Origin: Rhizobium rhizogenes | GTDB taxonomy: Bacteria > Pseudomonadota > Alphaproteobacteria > Rhizobiales > Rhizobiaceae | Direction of reading: 5' to 3' | NCBI RefSeq assembly: GCF_002005205.3 | Contig: NZ_CP019702.2 | Span: forward strand, 1,182,001-1,246,000 | Length of the DNA: 64,000 nt | In this document: positions 24,675 to 33,721 of the stretch, one piece after another | Numbering within the stretch: the stretch's first letter is position 1 | Layout of the letters: the number at the start of each line of letters is the position of its first letter | Notes under the pieces: model-generated | Told to the model about the DNA's origin: nothing | Seen by the model: the letters and a program-made list of their open reading frames with translations, nothing else | Database searches by the model: none | Program-made: the position numbers and the translations under genes

Positions 24675-25715
24675 ATGAAGAAATCGATACTTCTGAGCGG
24701 GATTCTCATGCTTGGCGCGGCTGCCCTTCCGGCGCACGCCGAGCAGACCGTGACGTTCCTCGGCTATAGCGGCCTTTTCCAGGAGCGTTATACCAAGGCC
24801 GTCATCGAGCCTTTCATGGCCGCCAACCCTGATATCAAGGTCGACTATTTCCCGCAGCAGGGTTCTGCCGCGATGCTCGGCTCGCTGCGCGCCCAGAAGG
24901 CTGCGCCGCAGGCGGATATCGCGCTGATGGATGTTTCCGTCGCCAAGACCGGCACGGACGAAGGTCTGTTCGACAAGATCGATGAAAGCGTGACCAGGAA
25001 TGTCGCCGACCTCTATCCCAATGCCCGCTTCGAAGGCGTGGCCGGCGTCGGCGTGACCTTCGATAACCTCGTCCTCATCTACAACACCGATGCGATCAAG
25101 ACGGCCCCGGACAGCTGGAATGCGCTGAAGGACAGCGCCCTCAAGGGTAAAGTCGCGATGCTGAGCGCCCCTGATATCGTCGGTATCGGCACGACCATCA
25201 TCATGGACCATATGAATGGCGGCACAGACTTCATCAAGAATATCGACGCCGGCATCAATGCCATGGCTGAAGTTGCGCCAAATGTTCAGACCTGGGAGCC
25301 GAAGCCGGAAGTCTACCCGAATGTCGTCAATGGCCAGGTTTCGCTGGGCGTGGGCTGGAATGCCCGCAGCCAGGTGAATGCCGATGGCTCCAACGGCAAG
25401 ATGAAGGTCGTTCTTCCCAAGGAAGGCACGATCCTCCAGATCAATACGCTCAATCTCGTCAAGGGCGGACCGTCGTCCGAGGCGGCGCGCAAATTCGTTG
25501 ACTATGCGCTGAGCCCTGAAGCCCAGGCCGCCTTTACCGCCGCCATGTATTATGCGCCGACCAATGCCAAGGCCACGGTCGCCGACGATGTCAGCGACCG
25601 TACCGTCGTCAAGGCGATGGACAAGGTTATCCCGGTTGACTGGATCGGCCTCTCGAAGGTCCGTGACCAGGTCACGCAGGACTGGCGTCGCAAGGTCATT
25701 CCGCTCAGCCGCTGA
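24675..25715 (+). CDS. ABC transporter periplasmic binding protein (polyamine/Fe3+ type)
   Basis: The protein has 346 residues. The signal peptide MKKSILLSGILMLGAAALPA ends before HAEQTV. The mature part has the PotD/AfuA-like pattern: VTFLGYSGLFQERYTKAVIEPF and later LVLIYNTDAIKTAPDSWNAL. It binds a small cationic or polar solute and delivers it to the permeases encoded after it. The gene has a strong AGAGGAGAACAGGACA ribosome-binding site. The substrate could be the amine or amide processed by the co-encoded enzymes. Confidence 0.9.
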   Translation: MKKSILLSGILMLGAAALPAHAEQTVTFLGYSGLFQERYTKAVIEPFMAANPDIKVDYFPQQGSAAMLGSLRAQKAAPQADIALMDVSVAKTGTDEGLFDKIDESVTRNVADLYPNARFEGVAGVGVTFDNLVLIYNTDAIKTAPDSWNALKDSALKGKVAMLSAPDIVGIGTTIIMDHMNGGTDFIKNIDAGINAMAEVAPNVQTWEPKPEVYPNVVNGQVSLGVGWNARSQVNADGSNGKMKVVLPKEGTILQINTLNLVKGGPSSEAARKFVDYALSPEAQAAFTAAMYYAPTNAKATVADDVSDRTVVKAMDKVIPVDWIGLSKVRDQVTQDWRRKVIPLSR

Positions 25716-25838
25716 GGCGCGCGCCAAGCGTAGAATGGCAGGTCTTCCGCATCATCCATCATGGCTGCGGAAACATACGAAACGGTTCATTCCCTCTGTC
25801 GACACTGGGGTCGGCGGAGGGGTGAGGAACACGGACAT

Positions 25839-25879
25839 GCGTTTCCCGTGACTTTGCAGGTCTGCGAAACGGGAAACGC
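25839..25879. repeat. Perfect 11-bp inverted repeat between binding protein and ATPase genes
   Basis: GCGTTTCCCGT (25839-25849) and ACGGGAAACGC (25869-25879) are exact inverted copies separated by 19 bases. They lie in the 270-base gap after the binding-protein gene. No T run follows. The remainder of this gap (25716-25985) shows no gene. Confidence 0.6.
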
Positions 25880-25985
25880 CGCGAAACAGTACAGCTGAAT
25901 TTCTGCTGCGACTGCACAGATCAAGAGACAGGCCATTTTCGCGCTCATGGGCCGGACATGTCCTGGAGAAAGGCAAAAAGCCAGA

Positions 25986-27077
25986 ATGGGAACTTCAGAC
26001 ACCATGCAGCCAGGATTCCTCTCGATTCGTTCACTGACCAAGCGCTACGAGACCATGGTCGCCGTGGATAATCTCAATCTCGAGATTCCCAAGGGCGAGC
26101 TGGTTGCTTTCCTTGGTCCTTCGGGTTGCGGCAAGTCGACGTCGTTGCGCATGATTGCCGGCCTTGCTCCCGTGACGTCAGGCTCGATCCTGATTGGTGG
26201 CAAGGACGTGACGCAGCTTGCGCCCTACAAGCGTGATATCGGTCTGGTTTTCCAGAGCTATGCGCTTTTCCCGCATATGACGGTGCTCAAGAACGTCATG
26301 TTCGGTCTTGAAATGCGCAAGGTGCCGGCTGCCGAAGCGGAACGCCGCGCCCGTGAAGCCATTGCCATGGTGCGGCTGGAAGGGCGCGAGGACCGCCGCC
26401 CCGCCCAGCTTTCCGGTGGCCAGCAGCAGCGGGTCGCGCTGGCGCGCGCCCTCGTTATCCAGCCTTCCATCCTTTTGTTTGATGAGCCCCTTTCCAATCT
26501 CGACGCCAAGCTGCGTGACGAGATGCGCGCCGAAATCCGCCGTATCCAGAAACAGCTCGGCATTACGTCCATCTTCGTCACGCATGATCAGGTCGAGGCG
26601 CTCAGCATGTGCGACAAGGTCGCCGTCCTCAACGGCGGGCGGCTGGAACAGCTCGGCACGCCGCATGATCTCTACGAACGCCCGGCGACTGCCTTCGTCG
26701 CTTCCTTCGTCGGTCGCACCAACAGGCTGGTCGGCGACGCGGCGGGCGACCGCATCACCGTCGGCGATGCGGTATTGCGTGCGCCCGGTTCGCATAACGG
26801 CAAGATCGATCTTATGGTTCGGCCGCATCGCATGGCCATGACGGTCGCCGGCGACGCCGCGCCTGATTTTGACGGAGCACCGGTCAACCGCATCGCCGGC
26901 GAGGTCCGGGATGTCTATTATGCGGGGGACATTCTCCAATACGAGATCGTCGCGGGCGGACAGACTTTGTCGGTCGAACGCGCGACCTCCGGCGGTGAAA
27001 CGCCGGTGGCGGCGGGCAGCGCTGTCAGCCTCGTCTGGCGCGTCGAGGACACGCTGGTCTTCGGAGCAAACCAATGA
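25986..27077 (+). CDS. ABC transporter ATP-binding protein (PotA-type)
   Basis: The protein has 363 residues. The Walker A motif is GPSGCGKST, the Q-loop [13 protein letters not shown], the signature [15 protein letters not shown], Walker [17 protein letters not shown] and the H-loop FVTHDQ. A C-terminal TOBE-like domain of about 110 residues follows residue 250. This is the layout of PotA/FbpC-type importers. The ATG at 25986 was chosen; an in-frame ATG 39 bases upstream and one 18 bases downstream are alternatives. Its stop overlaps the first permease start. Confidence 0.92.
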   Translation: MGTSDTMQPGFLSIRSLTKRYETMVAVDNLNLEIPKGELVAFLGPSGCGKSTSLRMIAGLAPVTSGSILIGGKDVTQLAPYKRDIGLVFQSYALFPHMTVLKNVMFGLEMRKVPAAEAERRAREAIAMVRLEGREDRRPAQLSGGQQQRVALARALVIQPSILLFDEPLSNLDAKLRDEMRAEIRRIQKQLGITSIFVTHDQVEALSMCDKVAVLNGGRLEQLGTPHDLYERPATAFVASFVGRTNRLVGDAAGDRITVGDAVLRAPGSHNGKIDLMVRPHRMAMTVAGDAAPDFDGAPVNRIAGEVRDVYYAGDILQYEIVAGGQTLSVERATSGGETPVAAGSAVSLVWRVEDTLVFGANQ

Positions 27078-27952
27078 CGGCGTCGGTTATGATCACGGCT
27101 CCCGGCAGCCGTACCTCCTCCATGGTGTTTCTCGCCACCCTGCTTCTCGGGCCGATCATCGCGGTCAACGGCCTGGCCTTCGTGCTGCCTGTCTTCAACC
27201 TGCTGCTGCTTTCCTTCCGCGAAAGCCTGGGCGGAGGCGGCCTTGGGGAAGCTCACACGCTGGAAAACTGGTCGTCCACTCTCACCGACGGTTTTTATAT
27301 CGAACTGATCGGCCAGAGCATCCTCACGAGCCTTCTGATCACCGTTCTGACGCTCGTCGCCTCCTATCCCATCGCCCTTTACCTTCACCGTGCGCAGGGC
27401 CGCTGGAAGACGCTGCTGCTGGTGCTCGTCATTTCGCCGCTGCTGACCTCGGCTGTGGTGCGCACCTATGGCTGGATCGCCATCCTTGCCGATGACGGCC
27501 TCATCAACAACATTCTGTTCGCACTGGGTGCGCAAGGCGGCGTGCGTCTCTTGTTCAACAAGATCGGCGTCGTCATCGGCCTCACCGAAATCCTGATGCC
27601 CTATATGATTCTCGCTCTTCTGGCCGGTTTCGGCAGGCTTGATCCACGTGTCGAGGAAGCCGCGGAAACGCTCGGCGCGTCGCCCTGGAGAGTGTTCTGG
27701 CGGATCATCGTGCCGCTCACCATGCCCGGCGTCGCGCTTGGTTGCCTGCTCTCCTTCGTTCTGGCCGTCAGCTCCTTCATCACGCCCAAGCTGCTCGGCG
27801 GCGGCCGGGTCTTCCTTCTGGCGACGGAAATCTACGACCAGGCCATAGTGACGCTCAACTGGCCACTCGCCGCCACGCTTTCGATGATCATCCTTGTGAT
27901 TTTCGGTGCTGCCCTGGTTCTCTATTCCCGGCTTCTGCGGGCCGTTCTTTAA
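27074..27952 (+). CDS. ABC transporter permease (PotB-type)
   Basis: The protein has 292 residues and about six membrane helices. The cytoplasmic coupling motif is EEAAETLGASPWRVFWRIIVPLTMPG near residue 195, the EAA loop of binding-protein-dependent permeases. It begins as ATGA on the ATPase stop and pairs with the next permease as PotB/PotC do. Confidence 0.92.
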   Translation: MTASVMITAPGSRTSSMVFLATLLLGPIIAVNGLAFVLPVFNLLLLSFRESLGGGGLGEAHTLENWSSTLTDGFYIELIGQSILTSLLITVLTLVASYPIALYLHRAQGRWKTLLLVLVISPLLTSAVVRTYGWIAILADDGLINNILFALGAQGGVRLLFNKIGVVIGLTEILMPYMILALLAGFGRLDPRVEEAAETLGASPWRVFWRIIVPLTMPGVALGCLLSFVLAVSSFITPKLLGGGRVFLLATEIYDQAIVTLNWPLAATLSMIILVIFGAALVLYSRLLRAVL

Positions 27953-27964
27953 AGGAGATCGAAG

Positions 27965-28759
27965 ATGGAAGAACGCTCCGCACCGCTGGCGCTGAAAATT
28001 GCCGCCTTTGTCATGTTCCTCTTCCTGCTTGCGCCTGTCGTGCTCGTCGTGCCGATCTCGTTTTCGGCCGACAGCTACATGACCTTCCCGCCCTCGGGCT
28101 GGAGCCTGCGCTGGTATGTCGATCTCATGCATAATTCCAAGATGATCGGTGCGCTCGGCACCAGTACGGTCCTCGCCGTCATCGTCACCGTGCTGTCCAT
28201 GCTGATCGCGCTGCCTGCCTCTTATGCGATTGTCCGCATGCGGGTGATCGGTGCGGATGCTTTGCTGGCCTTCTTCACCGCGCCGCTGCTTTTGCCGACC
28301 ATCGTTCTTGGTCTTGCGATCCTGATCGTCTTCGCCGGCGCGGGTCTGCTCGGTACCTTCACCGGGCTGGTGATTGCGCATCTCATCATCGTGCTGCCCT
28401 ATGCCCTGCGGGTGCTCACCACCTCGCTTGCCGGCCTTCCTCTGATCTTCGAAGAGGCCGCCTCCACGCTGGGAGCATCGCCGCTCACTGTCTTCCGCCG
28501 CATCACCATGCCGATGATTGCGCCGGGCGTTGTTGCCACGGCGGCGCTTTCCTTTCTCGTGTCGTTCGATGAAGCCGTGATTTCGCTGTTCCTCACCGGT
28601 CCGCGCATCACAACGCTTCCTGTCGCCATGTATCAGCATGTTGAAACCCAGGCTGATCCGCTCGTTGCCGCCATTTCCGTTCTTCTGATCGTGCTGACGC
28701 TTGCCGTCGTCCTGATCGTGGATCGTACGGCGGGCCTTACGAAGACCTTCGTAAAGTAG
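27965..28759 (+). CDS. ABC transporter permease (PotC-type)
   Basis: The protein has 264 residues and about six membrane helices, with EEAASTLGASPLTVFRRITMPMIAPG as its EAA loop near residue 160. It completes the polyamine-type importer. The start follows AAAGGAGATCGAAG, and eutB begins 11 bases after it, tying import to ethanolamine ammonia-lyase. Confidence 0.92.
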   Translation: MEERSAPLALKIAAFVMFLFLLAPVVLVVPISFSADSYMTFPPSGWSLRWYVDLMHNSKMIGALGTSTVLAVIVTVLSMLIALPASYAIVRMRVIGADALLAFFTAPLLLPTIVLGLAILIVFAGAGLLGTFTGLVIAHLIIVLPYALRVLTTSLAGLPLIFEEAASTLGASPLTVFRRITMPMIAPGVVATAALSFLVSFDEAVISLFLTGPRITTLPVAMYQHVETQADPLVAAISVLLIVLTLAVVLIVDRTAGLTKTFVK

Positions 28760-28770
28760 GGGTCGTCAGA

Positions 28771-30171
28771 ATGGCATATCGACAGATCGCCGCCGGTACG
28801 ACCTATCGTTTCGACGATTTGAAGACGCTGATGGCGAAGGCAACCCCGGAAAGGTCGGGCGACCAGCTCGCCGGGCTCTCGGCGGAGGGGCCGGTGGAAC
28901 GGCTGGCGGCGCAGATGGCGCTGGCCGACCTGCCGCTTTCCACCTTCGTTGCGCAGGAACTGATCGCCTCTGACGAGGATGAGGTTTCGGCACTTATCGC
29001 CCGTCAGCACGACGCACGGGCCTTCGCGCCGGTCGCGTCCCTGACGGTTGGCGAGTTTCGCGAGTGGCTGCTCAACCCCGGGACCGGGCAGGCGGAGCTG
29101 GAGGCGGTAACATGGGGTCTGACACCGGAAATGGTGGCGGCGGTTTCCAAGATCATGCGGTTGCAGGATCTGGTGACGGTATCGGCCAAAAGGGAAGTCG
29201 TCAGCCGGTTTCGCAACACGATTGGTCTTTCCGGCCGCTTGTCCACCCGCAACCAGCCGAACCATCCCACCGACGATTCCCTCGGCATCGCCATCTCTGC
29301 CGTTGACGGATTGCTGCTCGGCAGCGGCGATGCGGTGATTGGTGTCAATCCGGCGACAAGTGCGCTATCGGACTATATCCGCGTCGTGCAATTGCTCGAC
29401 GATCTGCGGCAATGGCTCGACATTCCCACCCAGACCTGCTGCCTCGGCCATGTGACGACGGCAATCCGGGCGATGGAGCGGGCCGCGCCCGTCGATCTGG
29501 TGTTCCAGTCGATTGCCGGCTCCGAGAAGGCCAATGCCGGTTTCGGCGTTAATCTTGCCGTTCTGCGGGAAGCGCATGAGGCCGGTCTGTCGCTGAAGCG
29601 CGGAACGATCAGCAGCAATCTCATGTATTTCGAGACGGGGCAGGGGGCTGCCCTGTCGGCGGATGCCCATTTCGGCGTCGATCAGCAGACCATGGAGGCA
29701 CGCGCCTATGCCGTGGCGCGGGAATTCTCGCCGCTTCTGGTCAATACCGTCGTTGGCTTCATTGGCCCGGAATATCTCTACAATGGCAAGCAGATCATCC
29801 GTGCCGGCCTTGAGGATCATTTCTGTGGCAAGCTGCTCGGCCTGCCGATGGGCGTTGATGTCTGTTATACCAACCATGCCGATGCCGATCAGGAAGACAT
29901 GGACATGCTGTTGACCATGCTGTGTGCGGCCAATGTCAATTTCGTCATTACCGTGCCCGGTTCGGACGATGTGATGTTGAATTACCAGACGCTTTCCCAC
30001 CATGATTCCATCTATGCCCGCGAAACGCTGAAACGCCGGCCTGCGCCGGAATTTGCGGCTTGGCTGGAGAAGGTGGGCCTGACGGATGCCGGTGGCCGCA
30101 TGATCGAGAACCCGGCGCTGATGAACCGCGCGCTTTGTGAACTTGATTTTCTGGCAAGGGAAGCCGCCTGA
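28771..30171 (+). CDS. eutB: Ethanolamine ammonia-lyase large subunit
   Basis: The protein has 466 residues and is close to full-length EutB. Recognisable blocks are NTIGLSGRLSTRNQPNHPTDD, SGDAVIGVNPATS, QSIAGSEKANAGFGVNL, YFETGQGAALSADAH and GVDVCYTNHADADQEDMD. With EutC and adenosylcobalamin it converts ethanolamine to acetaldehyde and ammonia, and can accept 2-aminopropanol. Neither microcompartment genes nor the EutA reactivase are in the window, so this is a simple cytosolic version. It is preceded by the ABC permease and overlaps eutC by one base. Confidence 0.96.
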   Translation: MAYRQIAAGTTYRFDDLKTLMAKATPERSGDQLAGLSAEGPVERLAAQMALADLPLSTFVAQELIASDEDEVSALIARQHDARAFAPVASLTVGEFREWLLNPGTGQAELEAVTWGLTPEMVAAVSKIMRLQDLVTVSAKREVVSRFRNTIGLSGRLSTRNQPNHPTDDSLGIAISAVDGLLLGSGDAVIGVNPATSALSDYIRVVQLLDDLRQWLDIPTQTCCLGHVTTAIRAMERAAPVDLVFQSIAGSEKANAGFGVNLAVLREAHEAGLSLKRGTISSNLMYFETGQGAALSADAHFGVDQQTMEARAYAVAREFSPLLVNTVVGFIGPEYLYNGKQIIRAGLEDHFCGKLLGLPMGVDVCYTNHADADQEDMDMLLTMLCAANVNFVITVPGSDDVMLNYQTLSHHDSIYARETLKRRPAPEFAAWLEKVGLTDAGGRMIENPALMNRALCELDFLAREAA

Positions 30172-30947
30172 TGCGCGATCGCCGATCCTCCCTCATTTCC
30201 GGTCCGCCGGAGCGCCTCAAGGCCCTGCGGGCCATGACGGATGCGCGGGTGGCGCTTGGCCGCACCGGGGCAAGCCCGCCGACACGCGCGGTACAGACAT
30301 TTCTGCTGGATCACGCGCAGGCGCGTCAGGCCGTGTGGCATCCGCTGGATATCGACGGGGTGGGACGCGATTTGCGTGCCCTGGGTGCCGATGTCGTGCA
30401 TGTGGCAAGCCGCGCGCCGGATCGTGCGGATTATCTGCGTCGACCCGATCTCGGCCGTGCCCTTTCCGACGAAGGGGCGCGCGCGCTTGAGGGGCGGGGC
30501 GGGGGAGCCGATGTCGCATTGGTAATTGCCGACGGCCTTTCGGCAACGGCTGTGGAGATGAATGCCGTGCCGGTGGCGACAGCCTTGCTGCAGGCGCTGG
30601 CAAGCGAAGGGTTGACGGTTGCATCGATCACGCTTGCGACGCAGGCGCGGGTGGCTCTCGGTGACGATGTGGGCGCCGCACTCGGCGCAAAGGTGGCGGT
30701 GATCCTGATCGGCGAGCGTCCCGGCCTTTCGGCCGCCGACAGTCTGGGGGCCTATGTGACATTCGGGCCGAAGACCGGATTGCCCGATTCCCGGCGCAAC
30801 TGCATCTCCAACATTCGCGATGGTGGCGTGCCGCCCGTCGAAGCGGCCGGCAAGATCATGATCCTGATCCGCGCCATGTGCCAGCAGGAGACGAGTGGGG
30901 TGGCACTGATTGAGTTCGAGGAGCCTGTCACGGCTTTGTCTGGATAG
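30171..30947 (+). CDS. eutC: Ethanolamine ammonia-lyase small subunit
   Basis: The protein has 258 residues. Typical EutC stretches are present: TDARVALGRTGASPPT near residue 23, RPDLGRALSDEG, LVIADGLSATAVE, ARVALGDDVG, ILIGERPGLSAADSLGAYVTFGPK and DSRRNCISNIRDGG. It binds adenosylcobalamin with EutB. A 105-base gap to the next gene carries a small palindrome GCGAATTTCGC (30954-30964) but no gene. Confidence 0.95.
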   Translation: MRDRRSSLISGPPERLKALRAMTDARVALGRTGASPPTRAVQTFLLDHAQARQAVWHPLDIDGVGRDLRALGADVVHVASRAPDRADYLRRPDLGRALSDEGARALEGRGGGADVALVIADGLSATAVEMNAVPVATALLQALASEGLTVASITLATQARVALGDDVGAALGAKVAVILIGERPGLSAADSLGAYVTFGPKTGLPDSRRNCISNIRDGGVPPVEAAGKIMILIRAMCQQETSGVALIEFEEPVTALSG

Positions 30948-31052
30948 AACCAGGCGAATTTCGCTTCCGTTCGTAAACCTGCAAGGTGCATCGGCCCAGC
31001 CCGTTGCGCCCACGATTTCGCTTTCGAACCACCAAGGCAAAGGGACGCCGAT

Positions 31053-32462
31053 ATGGCCCAGACATCTGATATGAGCCGCGCCACGCAATTCGACGTCGCC
31101 ATTATTGGCGCAGGGGTGGTCGGTTGCGCAGTCGCCCGCCGTTTCGCACTGGCCGGAGCGAAGGTGGTGGTCATCGAAAAAGGCTCTGACATCCTTTCCG
31201 GGGCCTCCAAGGCCAACAGCGCCATTCTCCATACCGGTTTCGATGCCCCGGAAGGCAGTCTGGAGCTGGAACTGGTGAAGGCAGGTCGGGCGGAATACCT
31301 GTCGATCCATGGACAGATGGGTCTCAGCCTTGTCGAAACCGGTGCGTTGGTCTGCGCCTGGAATGCGGACGAAGCTGAAAGGCTGGAGGCTATCGCCGAT
31401 CAGGGGAGGCGCAACGGTATTGCCGAGCTTGATCTCCTTACCGCCGGACGGGCGCGGGAAGCCATGCCGGGCCTGTCCGGCCATCTGGCGGCCGCGCTCG
31501 AGGTGCCAGGAGAACACATCATCGATCCGTGGTCCGCTCCGCTCGGTTATCTCACGCAGGCGGTGGCGCTTGGGGCGCAGCTGGTGCGTAATGCCGAGGT
31601 CCTGTCCGGTGCGTTTGATGGTACATGGCACATCGAGACGGCGGCGGGTCCGATCCTTGCCGCGAGTGTCGTCAATGCCGCCGGCTTGTTCGGCGATATC
31701 GTCGATGCGCGCCTGGGTCTTGCGCTTGAATTCAGGATCAAGCCCCGCAAGGGGCAGTTCGTCGTGCTGGACAAGGCGGCCCGCCGGCATGTGCCGCGCA
31801 TCGTCCTGCCCGTTCCCACCGAAATCACCAAGGGTATCGTGGTGTGCCCAACCGCCTTTGGCAATGTTCTCGTCGGGCCGACGGCGGAAGAGCAGGACGA
31901 TCGCGAACGTGCGACCGTGGAGACGGCGACGCTGGAGGCGTTGCTGAAGCGGGGAGCGGAAATCGTTCCCGCATTGGCAGCCGTTTCCGTGACCGCCGTT
32001 TATGCCGGCCTGCGCCCGGCGTCTGAAAAGAAGCACTACCGGATTTCCGCGCGTCCGGACCGGCGGGCGATCACGCTCGGCGGCATCCGCTCCACCGGTC
32101 TCAGCGCTGCGCTTGGTCTGGCGCAACATGCGCTGGCGCTTCACGAGGGTTTCGCCAGTCCTTTTGTCCCGCCTCCATCAGTGCCAGAAGTGACAGTGCC
32201 CAACCTCACCGAAACCAGCGAGCGGGACTGGCAGCGTGTCGATCACGGCGAAATCGTCTGCCATTGCGAACTCGTCACCCGGCGCGAAATAGAGGAGACA
32301 TTTTCCAGCGCGGTGCCGCCGGGCGATTTCGGCGGATTGCGGCGGCGCACCCGCGCCGGGATGGGGCGCTGCCAGGGTTTTTACTGCAACGCCCGGCTGG
32401 CCGCGATGACGGGTGGGCGTCTGGCTGTACCGCTTGCGGTCAATGGGGGAGACGACCGATGA
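31053..32462 (+). CDS. FAD-dependent oxidoreductase with C-terminal [2Fe-2S] BFD-like domain (GlpA-like)
   Basis: The protein has 469 residues. The N-terminal FAD motif is VAIIGAGVVGCAVARRFALAGAKVVVIEKG, broken here only by length, and a DAO-type domain extends to about residue 365. The last 75 residues carry VCHCELVTRREIEE and GRCQGFYC, the four-Cys [2Fe-2S] pattern found in GlpA, HcnB/OoxA and related dehydrogenases. It probably oxidises a polyol phosphate or hydroxy acid together with the next gene product, with which it overlaps as ATGA. Glycerol-3-phosphate is the default guess because of the kinase that follows. Confidence 0.88.
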   Translation: MAQTSDMSRATQFDVAIIGAGVVGCAVARRFALAGAKVVVIEKGSDILSGASKANSAILHTGFDAPEGSLELELVKAGRAEYLSIHGQMGLSLVETGALVCAWNADEAERLEAIADQGRRNGIAELDLLTAGRAREAMPGLSGHLAAALEVPGEHIIDPWSAPLGYLTQAVALGAQLVRNAEVLSGAFDGTWHIETAAGPILAASVVNAAGLFGDIVDARLGLALEFRIKPRKGQFVVLDKAARRHVPRIVLPVPTEITKGIVVCPTAFGNVLVGPTAEEQDDRERATVETATLEALLKRGAEIVPALAAVSVTAVYAGLRPASEKKHYRISARPDRRAITLGGIRSTGLSAALGLAQHALALHEGFASPFVPPPSVPEVTVPNLTETSERDWQRVDHGEIVCHCELVTRREIEETFSSAVPPGDFGGLRRRTRAGMGRCQGFYCNARLAAMTGGRLAVPLAVNGGDDR

Positions 32463-33721
32463 ACGGTTCAAAGCCTTTTCAGCAAATGGGAGAAAGAACT
32501 CCGGATGCTGATGTGATCGTAATCGGCGGCGGTCCGGCGGGCGTGGCCGCGGCACTGGAACTGAAGGCGCGCGGCATTGCCCGCGTGGTGATCCTTGACC
32601 GGGAGCAGGCTATTGGCGGTGCGCCCCGCCATTGCTCGCACTCGCCTTTCGGCATGCGCGAATTCGGTCGCATCTACTTCGGCCCGGCCTATGCGAAACG
32701 CCTGCAGCGGGAAGTGCTGGATGCCGGGGTGGATATCCGCCTCGGCCATTCGGTCGTGGAACTCGCACAGGATGGTGCGGTGCTGGTGGCATCGGCGCGC
32801 GGTGTCGAGACATTGAGCGCCAGACGCATCGTTCTGGCCACCGGCGCGCGGGAAAAACCGCGTTCGGCGCGGCTTTTGCCTGGCGATCGGCCGGTGGGCG
32901 TGATCACCACCGGTACGTTGCAGTCCTTTGTCGCCTTTCATGGCGTCATGCCCTTCAGACGACCGTTGATCATTGGTTCGGAACTGGTTTCGTTCTCGGC
33001 ACTTCTCACATGCCTGACGCATCATGCGCGGCCGGTGGCGATGATCGAACCTGAGCCGGAACCGCTGGCATGGTCCACTTTTCAATGGTTTCCCCGGTTG
33101 TTCGGCGTGCCCTTTCATTGTCGTGCGACGCTTGCGGATATTCGCGGGCGAGGCCGTGTCGAGGAGGCGGATATCCGGCTGGCGGACGGCCGCCTCCTGA
33201 CGGTCAAGTGCGATGGTGTCCTTCTGACCGGGCGGTTCACGCCGGAGGCAGCGCTTCTCGACGCATCCCCGCTCGATGTGGCGGCAGGCAGCGCCGGGGC
33301 GACGATCGATCAGGACGGACGGATGCCCAATCCGGTTTTCTTTGCCGGCGGGAATATATTGCGGGCGGTGGAAACGGGTGGATGGTCGTTTCGCGAAGGC
33401 CGTCGGGTTGGTGCTGCGGTGGCTGATGATCTTGCCCGTGAACCCTGCAACACCCGTGCGGTGCCTGTCACCTTCGCCGATCCGCTCAAGCTGGCGGTTC
33501 CCGCCATGTTGCGGCCGGGCGGGCTTGATCGTCCGGCCTTTTGCGATTTTCAGCTGCGTTTTGCGAGACGTGTCAGAGGCCGGCTTTCTCTTCATCTCGA
33601 CGGTGCGGAGGTGTGGAGCAGGGCTGGCCTTTGGCTGCCGGAATGCCGCGTGCTTGTGCCCATTCCCGGTGCCGCCTTGGAAGCGAGCCGGATTGCCTTT
33701 CACTTTCTGGAGACGGATTGA
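32459..33721 (+). CDS. NAD(P)/FAD-dependent oxidoreductase, partner subunit
   Basis: The protein has 420 residues. VIVIGGGPAGVAAALEL and VVILDREQAIGGAPRHC give the FAD site, and LATGAREKPRSARLLPG and GVLLTGRFTPEAALL are typical of the pyridine-nucleotide disulphide oxidoreductase fold seen in opine oxidase and HCN synthase A subunits. It lacks a redox disulphide motif. It overlaps both neighbours (ATGA at its start, TGATG at its end), implying tight co-translation of a multi-subunit dehydrogenase. The frame extends upstream inside the previous gene without similarity. Confidence 0.85.
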   Translation: MNGSKPFQQMGERTPDADVIVIGGGPAGVAAALELKARGIARVVILDREQAIGGAPRHCSHSPFGMREFGRIYFGPAYAKRLQREVLDAGVDIRLGHSVVELAQDGAVLVASARGVETLSARRIVLATGAREKPRSARLLPGDRPVGVITTGTLQSFVAFHGVMPFRRPLIIGSELVSFSALLTCLTHHARPVAMIEPEPEPLAWSTFQWFPRLFGVPFHCRATLADIRGRGRVEEADIRLADGRLLTVKCDGVLLTGRFTPEAALLDASPLDVAAGSAGATIDQDGRMPNPVFFAGGNILRAVETGGWSFREGRRVGAAVADDLAREPCNTRAVPVTFADPLKLAVPAMLRPGGLDRPAFCDFQLRFARRVRGRLSLHLDGAEVWSRAGLWLPECRVLVPIPGAALEASRIAFHFLETD

